A stretch of 64,000 bases of DNA from Siphonodentalium dalli (lineage: Eukaryota > Mollusca > Scaphopoda > Gadilida > Siphonodentaliidae): the NCBI GenBank assembly GCA_032622095.1, contig CP136061.1:252725582-252789581 (forward strand), written 5' to 3'. The notes under the pieces were generated by a model that was given only the letters and a program-made list of their open reading frames with translations, made no database searches and was not told the DNA's origin. Positions 40,401-52,400 of the stretch are shown piece after piece. Each line of letters opens with the position of its first letter. The first letter of the stretch is position 1. The position numbers were made by a program, and so were the translations under genes.

Positions 40401-43400
40401 GCTGCTGCTCCACCCCGAGATGTACAGGCTCTGGACATTCCTCCGGGGTCCCCAATGACCAGACCTCACATGCAATTAGAAATGAAGCTTGTCGTGGTGT
40501 TTTGTGCTGTTAACACCCCATCGACAGATGGAGATCAGGATCAGATCGAGCAGTCGCTCCAGCACGAGGTGAAAGGGCTTTCGACATTCCTTTCGGGTCA
40601 CCTTTACATGCGCTTACGAGGGAGCTCAGTTAGTTGTTCAGTGTTCTCTGATGCAGCCAAGCGCAGGAAGAAAATTAATGTCGAATTTTGATTAGCAAAT
40701 AACCTCAGATTGACATGATTTGATAGCATTGTTCTACAATCATTTACAATTTAACAGAACATCAGAGTGCTTTCCCTTGTTTCGAGGGTTCCAAGGAAGA
40801 GATAGAAACCTTTACGACCAGGACACTGTCACTTGTCGATGTATAGTGTTCCCTTCATTGGCGTAATTAGCACTCAGGATGATAGTCCCACCAAACAGGT
40901 CGCGGGTTGGGGCTACCCATCGAACCCATTGGCCGCATTTGGTGGGCTTTCTGGACTATCGACAGGGACTCCAAGTCGGATACTACGGGACGACTGTTGG
41001 CATACCCTGGGACAGTCAAATGAGGGAATAGGAGTTGCATGGCTTTTGTTAGCATTTGGGTAGAACTTGCCCTGTGATGCCGGTCAATTTGTACCCTGCC
41101 TAACGTCGTCGGAGCTGGGTGGTTATGCCATCGGACTGCACACTTGGCGACCTGGGTTCGACCATCCTGAGAGGTATTCCACCTTTTTACTGTTCTCGGG
41201 TTGGGATGTGTTCAACTTCTTGCTTTATAAGTTGTTGCTTCTTTCCATGTTCCATCCAGCTCTTTCATGGTCATGGGCTTTGCTGGAGAATGTCTATAGT
41301 CATTCATATCACTAGATTAGTATATGACTCTCGCCCTTTCATTTTCCTGACTTTTAAGACGTGTTCTGGACTGGTTTGGGTGCTCGATAGGGTAAATATT
41401 TACATCTCGATTTGGGACGCAAGAATCAGAGATAAACAAGCATACATGCTTTATCTCCGACCTCGCTATGTTTCCGTAATAGATACGAATGACATATATT
41501 TTGTCTTCAGGTTGCTTTCAGTGCTAACTCAACATGGATTTCACTTTTGTTGTCCAGTCATACATAGATGAGTCCATTATCCATGGTTCGACATATGCTC
41601 AATTTCAGAACACTGTTGACATGAGGTCTAGTTCAGCACCCCACTCGGGCTTAATGGGCAACACGACGTATTAGCAGCGTGGAAAAGAAGAACGAAATGG
41701 CTTCTGTGATATCGGCCTTTGCGTCTAATACGTCCTTCTTCTTATGGGCTCGGTTGTCGGTACATAATGGTTTTGTTTTCCCTGATAGTGCTTGATTCGC
41801 CTAGTGCTCATTTAACATACTAAGCCAGGTCCTTTGCTGACCTCAGCGATTGCCAATGCAGGATAATGTTGCACCTGTGGGGCAGCATATGAATCGTATT
41901 GGGCACACTTCATAAAGCCGGATGAAAATTCTTGCCAGATGCTTCTCCTCGTGCGAGATTCATTAGCATTGGGTGTCGGATGCCAGATCATATGATCCGC
42001 CCTCTCGATTCGCACTTCGGGCGATGGTTGTCTCCGGAACAGGGTCCCATTGGAGGGGCACCCCATCCTTACCAGAAGGAATATCTTGCACCATCGACTC
42101 GTGGGGGACCAGTCAGCAGAGCTCGAACAGTTGGGGCGCGGTGGCCCTTGGTCTGCTTTTCATTACATACCTGCCATCGGTTTCTGCTGGTTTTGGGCTT
42201 GTGCCACAATCCTGATGCATCGTTAGTCCAATTTTTGTTTTTGTGGATTTCCACCTTAACGACATTGGAATTTCGGTTCCTGGCTGCCTTTCTGTCATGG
42301 ATTCAGTAGCCTGTGATTGGTCAGTTGGGTTTAACTGTGTTGGTGGGCATTTCCACATTTGGGAACGTCATCAGGGAACAATGACATGGCTTATTGCATC
42401 TTAGTCGGTCATATCTCGAACTCCAGGCTTCAAACTAAGTTTTCTGCTGTGAAACTCCAATTCTGATCCCTGTTCTTCATACGGCCTGAGCCTTGCAACG
42501 TATGTCTGTGTAATACCCGTTCGCTTCCCGGTCAGACTATTGGTCAATGATACCTCCTCCTTATCGACAATGGCGTGTCTCCAAGTAGTTGGTGTCGGCC
42601 CTTTCTTGGGAGCCTTGCAGCTGGTTTTTCATCGGGCTCTCATCGTGTACTGGGACACGGCCCAACCCACTCAAGATTTGGTTAGGGGGTTGGTTCTATT
42701 GTTTTTAAGGGGGGTCTTCATTATAACTTGCGGCTTTTGCTGCCTGGGTTAGCCTGTTAGGTGCGGTATTAGTATTTAGCCATCCCTGGGGTTTATAATA
42801 CCTGGCTGGGGATTTCTTGTCAACGGGGGGGGGGAGGGGTGGGGGGGGGGGGGGGGGGGTGGGAATGTCGTATCCATCTCCATGTCTTCTGAAGCTATTT
42901 ACTTTACTTGCAGGGGTCTTAAACTCTTAAGGGGCCACTTTTTGTTCGTTTGAGCTTGCTGACAGGTATTAGTTTTAGGATGGAATATTACATTGGCTTA
43001 TGGTCCTATTGTGCATGTGTGTATATATATATATATGTATATACATATATATCTATATGTCTGTGCATGTATATGTATATATTGTAGGTTATCAGGTCAA
43101 TCCAGTTCTTTGATTCGGATGCATAGCAGTGTTTTTGTTTTCTCGTGGCCTCCACCTGTTAGAAAATTCTATTCTTTACCATATAGTTCAGTGGGCAAGA
43201 TACCTTTGACGGAGATACAATATTTTCCTAAATAAGTAAAATATATATCTCCTAGAAGTATCTTGCCCACTGAACGCTGAGCTCCCTCCCAGGGTTTCGC
43301 ACCCACCCCGCTCACGAGGAATGTCCTACTGGGGATAAAAAAAAATATGGCGAATTCTTCACTACGTGTCAGAAATCACGTGATTACACGGGTCATGAAC

Positions 43401-46400
43401 ATGACAGGATATGTACCATAGAATTTCGTACATTTTTGTTTTCAACTCGGAGAGTTAACCCCTCCTACTTGGGATAATATACCATATAGTTCAGTGGGCA
43501 AGATACTTCTAGGAGATATATATTTTACTTATTTAGGAAAATATTGTTTCCCGCATCACAACGCGCAATGATACTTTAAGAAATTGGACAACATGCAGCA
43601 ACGGTCGCCCCACATCATGTAAACGTGTCCATAGTTACCATACCGTGAAAACAAAATTAGCGAATTAGACTGATCAGTGAAACTATGAAATGCGTTAATT
43701 TAGTTGGGGGGGTAAATGAAGTTAACTATTCCACCATTAGTATTAGCATTTATCCAGCTTCGTGCCAATACTAATGACATGACAGTGGTCATGAGAGCAT
43801 AGAATGCACCTTTGTAGCGATTGTTTACCTTTCCGCTGTCACCGAAGACCGCAAATTCGTTGGGGAAATTTGGGAACACTGCTTCGGAATTTCTATCGAC
43901 TTGTTTTGATGACAATAGGTGATTTAGAATCGTTTTAAATAAGTGAAATATACACCAGCAAGTACAGTTTAATAGTTTACGGGTGTTGTGTCTTGCTTTT
44001 GTGTAGTTTGAAACAGATCGAATTGTGTGTGTGAACTTCCGGTCGGTCGTCCAATTTATTCTCGACCCAATTCCAATTTTCCGTTAAAAGAGCAGATGTC
44101 CAGTCACAAGTATCACTTCGGTAGTTTTACTATTTTAGTGTTTTTAATATAGTTTCTTCATAAAACTAGTTCAATCACCAACTAATATGCGAATTGTTGT
44201 AATTATAAGCAATCAACCTCGTTTTCGATGCATCTGTCGGCGTATAGAAGTGTCTGATGCCGAACTACATGCTAAGTATAATTTTTATTCACGAAATTAT
44301 ACAGTATGTAATTCGGCATCAGACACTTCTATACACCGACAGATGCATCGAAAACGACGTTGATTGCATGTGTACATTTATGTGGATTCTAGGCTTTTTG
44401 GCCAAGGAAATATTTCTGGCAATCTTTTAGCATAGGACAATTTTTGCTAATTAACAGGGCTGGGCCTTAGTGATTGTTCAGTTAAACACAAACCAATCGT
44501 AAGTGGAGTAATCAGGTCTGACAAGATAAATTTAATTCAGAAAGCGCTGGATAGATCGACGAAGTGAGCCGACGAAATATCACTGGTTTTGGACCCGGGG
44601 GGGGGGTGGGGGGTGTTTGGACTTCGAATACATTATACGAGGACAACCCAAATTTATTTTGTAAGGGGAGCATTGATTGAATGGTGATGGTTGTACCGAG
44701 CGTTTACTAATCGTCAAAAACCTTAATCTCTGCACTGGTTATATCATATTTTGTTGATTAGGCGGTCTGTAAGATGAAATAAGTAAATGCATTGTCCAAT
44801 AATTCGATGTACATGCAATGGCATGTCAGTTAGTAATGTGTCATAAACTGCCTCCCATCTTATAACAACCGAGCTTCACTCCATAAAGGTTATTAATACA
44901 ACAATAGGTTTTCAACACCTCACGATAATAAGCAACAGAACTGTTGTTTTATTTCGGCGAAAATAGTGATGATGACTAACACAGCCCATTACTTGATTAG
45001 TTGGCGAACATGGTGTCAGCAAAGTGACCTAGAGTCAGAGAAGTTATATATTTTAAAAATATAATTTAGTCATCAATTGTGAGCCCAGAAAATGAGAATT
45101 TTGGCAAATTTTTTTCATATTTGACCACTAAATATTTCATTTGGCCACTTTTTTGGCCAGAATATTTTTTGGTCCAGCGCGAACACTGGATGGTAGGAGA
45201 TATGCATACATGATTTTCATCATTTGCAGGAGAGGAGAATGCTGCTGAAGGTGATGATGAGGCTGGCACTGCGGCCACTTCAGGTGTGTCCTCGTCAAAC
45301 TCACATAAATCTCCATTCAGGAATGAAGCGTCCCGAGAACTTAACACCCAGCTGGAAGTGCTCGAGAGTGAAAACATCAGGTATTTAAATGTTTGAGAAC
45401 TTAACCCTTTCATGACTGGAGCTTCCTGAAATTTTGCGAAAACCCTTTGCCAATGGTTTTTCTGTTATATATGAGAGTCTCCCATAGGGAGCCTCACATA
45501 TATAAGAGAATACATTGGCCTAACAATATTTATCTTGACCTTGTAAGCCAGTGCATTCTCTTATATATACGAGACTTCCTATGGGAGACTCACATAAAGA
45601 AGAATTTTAATGCTGCACCAGCACAACTCCCGTCATGAAAGGATTAAATAACAAAAAGATGAGGCCTAATCATGGGGTCCCCAGAGGGTGAATTCTATGA
45701 TGCTAGCCCACTGTGCAGTGTAACATCACTAAATTCACCCTCTGGGGACCTCATTCTGCAAATATCAGACACTTATTTCCATGCTTGCATCATCACCCAC
45801 CTCTCCCCTGACAGATTATTACACTTCATGTATCGGTGATGGCCATTGGTAGCATTCCATGTATTGACGATGGACATTGGTAGCATTCCATGTATCGGTG
45901 ATGGCCATTGGTAGCATTCCATGTATCGGTGATGACCATTGGTAGCATTCCATGTATTGACGATGGACATTGGTAGCATTCCATGTATCGGTGATGGCCA
46001 TTGGTAGTATTTTTTATGCAATTCTTATGTATTTTTCCACAGGTTGTTACAGGAACTGATAGATGTTCAGAGGAATTACGGTCATCTGATCAGGCGCTCT
46101 GTCGAGGACAAGAAACTACACATGCAACTAATGGAGTGAGTTTTATGTTTTATATATATATAGTTAAATGTTATCGTAGTCCGGTGGATGAGTAGTTACA
46201 CATGAATTACGGTCATCTGATCAGGCGCTCCGTCGAGGACAAGAAACGACACATGCAGCTGATGGCGTGAGTTCTTCTTTATTGTTGGATCACATGTCTT
46301 ATTTATTACTAGCTGAAACAGCTATCGAAGGGAGCCTTTATTCAGTGTCAGAGAGGCCTATGGCCCCTGCACAAAGGGACCTGTTGACCCTTCACGCATT

Positions 46401-49400
46401 GGGGGCCACAGGCCCCTGTGTGCACAATTGGACCTAAATATTCACATATGTTCATATTCAACTTTTTTTATTCTGTTGGATCTCAATGAAATTCGTATGG
46501 ATGTTAACTACGATGAGGACATTCAATGGAGTGTTCAATTGTTTTGTTCTGATTTTCCGTTCTACTGTTATTCATCTTTGTTTATCTAGAAATGTTGTTT
46601 GTTTTTTTTCCGTCCGGTCAGATATCTCCACCAGGGTTTATTCGCTCTGAGCCACAACAGAGCGTTTCAAATCACTTTAAACCCACTAACATAAAGTTTA
46701 TTCCATGCAATAAAGAAAACACTGACCTTAATGTTTTTTCTGATATGAAACCGAAACGAAACAAGGAATCTAATTCTTTGACATTTTAGAGAGACTTGAT
46801 GTGGCTTTAACATTTATGTGATGATGATATTTCATTTTTCATTTTCCTCCAGGACGTCAACGCATCTTTCAACTCCCGGGAGTCCTTTCGCCTCACCTCA
46901 CAGAGGTAAGTTTAAATGGAATAATCATGTATAGGGCAATTCCGTGGTACACAATTTCCAGCAACCTTAGGCAACTTGGGAGGGGGTACTTCAAATCTAT
47001 ACTGAGCCATTGGCAGGAATAATTATAGAATCGCGATGAATTTGAGATCCTTTTTATCTCATAATCACATTTTAGCAAGGAAAAACAATCTCGTTAAAAA
47101 AAAATTAATATTGATTTCATTATCACAACCAAATAGGAAGTAAAGACACCCAAACTCCAGGCCAAGCCTTGAAATCATTTGCCTGTCATTTGCAGAATGA
47201 GGTCCCCAGAGGGTGAATTTAGTGATGCTACCCCGCATAGCGGGCTAGCATCACCAAATTCACCCTCTGAGAATCTCATTCTGCTGAGTTGTAAGCAGAA
47301 TGAGGTCCCCAGAGGGTGAATTTGGTGATGCTAGCCCGCTATGCGGGGTAGCATCACTAAATTCACCCTCTGGGGACCTCATTCTGCAAATGACAGACAC
47401 CCTATTTCAAGGCTTGCTCCGGGAAGAGTTATCTCCCATCGCTCCGCTGAGATACCACTGCCATAAGGACATTTGGTAAGGATGTCTTACGTGTTCTCAG
47501 TTATTATGTTTTAGGATTTAAATTATCTATGTCTGGCTCAGTTCATATTGTTCTTATCATTACCGAAAGAATTACCATTATTGCAAACTTTTGGTTGTCA
47601 AAATAAGATAATATGTGACTAAATATAGTTCCGATGATATGTAAAAATATATGTATCAGTCCGCAAAATACCATCCTTCCGGCAGTGATCTATCACAGTG
47701 TTAACTTAGAGGCCGCTGCATGGAGTTTGAAAGACACCTTCAAGAAAAAATTTAATTCCATTTTATATGTGTTTCATGTTGACAAAATTGTTTAACCACC
47801 CTTATCACCCATGTTTAGCTCAGTCAACCCTAAATAACCCAACACAAATTGAATATCATAATTATGTTCTATTTAACTTAATAATAAAATTGATCGATGT
47901 CATTGAACCAAGCTCTTAAGTCATTGTGCATGCCGATAATACACGAGTGTCTTACTAAACAATATGATGCCGGGTTTAGGGGCTAATTGTATGATAAGTA
48001 TTATTTTAAGTTTAATAATTTCCATGCTTTCTGTTTTTTCAGTGCCGTCGATCTCAGAACCTCCAGTGATAGAGTTATTGGAATGGATGATGAAAAACGA
48101 TTTGGATGAGGAAACCATATCTGCTGTGAGCTATCCTTATTTACTAAATTGATTCGCCCAATCGTTCATAAGAGTATACTTTGGGATGGTCCATTATTCA
48201 TTTGGAGGGATGTTCAGGATATAGAAGCAGATGACTGTTAGACGAACAAATAATACCAGTACAGAAGATTTCCTATTAACCCTTTCAGTGCCAGGTCCAA
48301 TTTTTGTATCAACCCATATACCCTGTGCCAATGCATTCTCTTATATATGCGAGTCGACCATAGGTCGCCTCGCATATATAAGAGAATGCATTAGCCTAAC
48401 AATTTTTCATCATTTGTTATTATTTTTTACAATTTTTATAATTTTTTCTTATATTCTTTAACAGACTTATTTTGTAGGTTTAGTGCCAGGGAATCTTAAA
48501 TTATTACTATGAATACTTGATGATAGTTTTGAGTTATAACATCCCCCTAATGTTTTATCCAGTTTGTTTTTAAATTCGCTATAGCATGCTTAAGCTAGGC
48601 TCCTGCGAATATTCGATATTCGATTCGAGATTCGATTCGAAAGTCAAATTCGATTCGAATTCGAATCGAAATTGCCAACTCGAAATTTTGAATATACTAT
48701 GACGGAAAAGTAGGCTGTTTCAGGACAAGTACACATGTCGATCTTAGCTGTTTGTGGCATTTAATTCCAGAAAATTATGTATATATGCACATTATAATTC
48801 TTATTGTACATAGCCAACAATTAGCCACGATAGGACGACTAAATACGTCTGAATTATATAGCTTTAAAATGGTAGCAAAAGCTAGCAGATAGCCAATGGA
48901 CCGACGACGCGGTAAATTATAATAGCTATGAGACTGGGCTACCGATAGCGTTATCCATCGTCTATTCGATTCCGCGTTATGTAATATGGGTGAGAATGTA
49001 AACAACTCATGTTCCTGGTGTCGAAAAGTGCATTTTGGCACTGTTCTCTTTTGAAATTGACTTTCAGTTTCGGAGTTTTCTTATACAATGGACAAAATGT
49101 CGTCCATCATTCATGTTTATTTTAAACATGATAAAGCTGCAGGCACGTGTGATGAATGCAACATGCATGGTGTATAAATCGCAAGCATCTGGGACAATGA
49201 CCCATCTATGGAATCATCTGTTCAAGAAGCATCAACCAATACATGAAGAGGCTACACTGCGACTGTTGTTGCGTCTTCAAGTTTATAACAACGGGTGTTT
49301 TCGAATGCCGATTTGCAATTTTGCATGTACATGCAAACTGTAGAAATTTCGTGTGATTTTAGTTTGATAATCCGTTTAGTGGTAATATATTAATCGTTGT

Positions 49401-52400
49401 GATGGCCGCATGGACGTTTCAATCTGCTTTGTTTTCTTGACAATTATAAATTGAAGTTAATAGTATATCAAACGACGGTTTATCGCCACATAAGTTCTGA
49501 TGGAACTTCATGCATGTAGTTCATAGAACGTTTCACAAATAATCTAATCGTTGACAAAACATACCTAATTGAGAATGCAACACACAGATATGAATCGATT
49601 CGATTTCGTGAATTCGATTCGATCAAAATATCCAATTCGCAGGACCCTAGCTTAAGCATACCCAAAAAGGGCTGATTTTACAGACCGTAAATTAGGGCCG
49701 ATGAGATCGGTCCCTGGCACTGAAAGGGTTAAATGATTTCACTATGATCCATTTGGAACTTATTATCTCGACATTTCCTAAGGGAATCAAACCTGGAAAT
49801 AACTCAAATTTGGTGCTTGACAAAATGACTAAGTATTTGCAATGATTTATAGACAAATCAGGTATATAATAAAATTAAATTATTTATTACAACTTTTAAT
49901 TAACCCTTTCATGATGGGAGCTGCATTGGTATAGCATTAAAGATCCTGTGCCAGCTCATTCTCTCATATATGCGAGTTTCCCATAGATAGCCTTGCATAT
50001 ATAAGAGAGAATACATTGACCTAATAATATTTACCTTGACCTTGTTAGCCAGTGCATTCTCTTATATATGCAAGGTGCAGCTCTCATGCTGAAAGGGTTA
50101 ACTAGCACACATTTTGTCGTTTCTGTGGGTTTTGCAGAGTTATCTATCCTGAAAAAGTTAACTTACGAAATAACTGTCTGCGGCTTTCCTTGTGAGCATT
50201 CATAAGGGAAATAATACAAAAAACAATAAACCGATCATTAAATGGAACTAGTTTATTCTGAACGATGATTCTCCAACACAAGTGAGTCAACAATCAAAGG
50301 TCATCGCCACAACCTCATGGCCGGTCACTAACCCAAAACACTGGGAAAATCATATGGAGAGAACAGAGCGTAATCAGAACACCATATACCTAACAAACCT
50401 TAGTGTATATATGGAACTCAAACTGAGTCCAATCAGAACATCACAAACAAATGAAACAGTTATTTTGAGAATTACGAAAGACCAGTGTTCGCGCTGGACC
50501 GAAAAAAACTTTTTTTTGGCCAAATTAAAAAAAACTTTGGCCAAATTAAATCATCGTTTTCTGGTCGGTTCACAATTAATGACTAAAATATTTCTTTTAA
50601 ACTTTATTTGTTATACTCAGAATGAAAACATAATTAAAACAACACAAAAAACAACTTTAAAAACAATATTATACGAACATATCATCACATATCACACAGG
50701 CATTCGCAAACATGAAACTAACATTCTATATAATTATAATCCGCTAAACTAATTGTAATAACTCTATGCCGTTGACACTATTGACACCATGGCATGACCG
50801 CCACTAACTATGGCTTATTATACTGTAGTAAGGTGTTAACTGATGAATATCTATTGTATTCAAATCTTTTATGATGTGAAGCTCGGTTAATAGACAGGAT
50901 GCACTTTATGACACCCATTACGTAACCATTGAGTTAAGAACTGCTCTTCTATAACGAACAAAGCATTTAGGTATTTGATCTTACAGACGGCTTAATCAAT
51001 TACATAACCAGTATACAGCTTATACGTTTGACGTTTAGGCTGGTTAGGCTCTCAACGGAGAGCCCAATGTCTGAACATCAGAAGTCTTTTTAGGCGTCAG
51101 TAAACTAATGTCATTCGGTCTCGTCGTATTCAGTAGCGCTTCGTCAGGTTCGTTCGTCTGTTCAGTAACTTCCTCACATCTACTATCATCATTTCGTATG
51201 TCTGTTAGAGGACACTCAGTCTGTGGTATAGAAGGCAAATTTGGCAATGTCTGTCTTTGTCCGAAAAAGTCAGTCAGTTAAAACAACAGCGGTATCACTA
51301 GGTAATCACCTATTCATTGTGCTCACTGATGACAACTCTCTTCAAAGCATACATGTTTAGTATTGTTTACATAGTCGGTGTCATCGATGGCGTATAAACA
51401 AAAAATCCACATATTATTTGGAAACTACAAAAACACTCTTTAAAACAACAGGGTCACCACTAGGCATTCACCTATCAATTGCGCTCACTGATAACAACTC
51501 TCTTCAAAGCATATATATAAACAAAAATACTGATCAGATGTCAAACAGTTGTGTAATGTTCCCTTTGTACAGCCGCCACAATTCAATCAATGCCACCGTG
51601 GAACGATATTTCATAAGTACGAAAATAACGAAATACTTTCGTCACCTAACTTCGTCTTGAATGTCGATCTATTGAGCGCTTTTATTAATTAGCTTTCTGA
51701 CTCCACCCTTTCCGTCTCCATTTGGGGTAAAAAAAAGTTTAGCCAAATGAAATTTTTATTAGCCAAATTCGAAAAAGATTAGCCATTGGCTTATTTGGCT
51801 ACCGACAGCGCGAACACTGCGAAAGATGCTATCACGATGCGTAGTATATTCTGAAGACTTTGAAGATTGATTCAATTCAATACATAGATAATACATATCA
51901 TATAGTTTTTGTTTGAATACCGAAATATCTTATGAGTGTCTGGTAAGAAATATCAAATTTTCACAAGCAAAAAACTGTAGATATTCTTTTTATTATATGC
52001 GCCTTATTTATGCTCAAAGTTGCTAAGTTATCTCTTAATTAATTAAATTATTGACCTTACTTAACTAAAGAGCATGTGGGTGTGTCTGTGTTTACAAACA
52101 GGGATAGCCCAGGCCTAAAGTTGAAATTGACATGCTGTGACTCAAACATAGAATTATCGATTGATCACATGCTATCATAAATTTGTTGCTTTTGATTGCG
52201 TAGTGGTTACTTGATTGACCTTGGCTGCTCGCGTCAGTTTCAAGCCATACAGTTTGAATGAAATAACAAAACACGATTTCATTGTAGCTCCGAAGAGATA
52301 AATACGATGATCTATATTTTGGTAATTCTCTGCTATTTCATAGGCAATCGTATAATACAATGTGCTTTCTAATTTACAGATCTCATCTGAGAAATATTCT

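Larger units (their letters stand above)
29353..40565. repeat. 2.51-kb tandem repeat, four units
   Basis: Units start at 'accctgcaggg' at 29353, 33055, 35565 and 38075 and end 'gcagtcgctccagc'. Units 2 and 3 are 2510 bp; unit 1 is 2509 bp without its insertion; unit 4 lacks about 20 bp near 39991 and ends at 40565. By eye the units differ by only a few bases (for example cgcagtt/cgcggtt, one extra g, one extra a). The first about 100 bp of each unit derive from a hairpin element. Each unit contains short frames of up to 110 residues, including a Pro/Ser/Gly-rich one near 32482, but no family was recognised. Base composition is richer in GC than the flanks. Confidence 0.95.
48276..49732. mobile_element. 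TTAA-type element (gtgccagg ends) carrying a nested hAT
   Basis: TTAACCCTTTCAGTGCCAGG at the left and its inverse 'cctggcactgaaagggttaa' at the right, with TTAA on both sides. One shared-type hairpin lies at 48328-48392. About 1050 bp of the interior is a later hAT insertion. Short relatives are at 13610, 57595 and 63533. Confidence 0.92.

Noticed and set aside
45773-46021. Minus-strand frames across the 31-bp minisatellite
   Set aside because: They are repeat translations with no coding evidence.
50282-50752. 156-residue frame
   Set aside because: Runs across the left end of a hAT-like element and contains its AT-rich terminal zone; it is not a gene.
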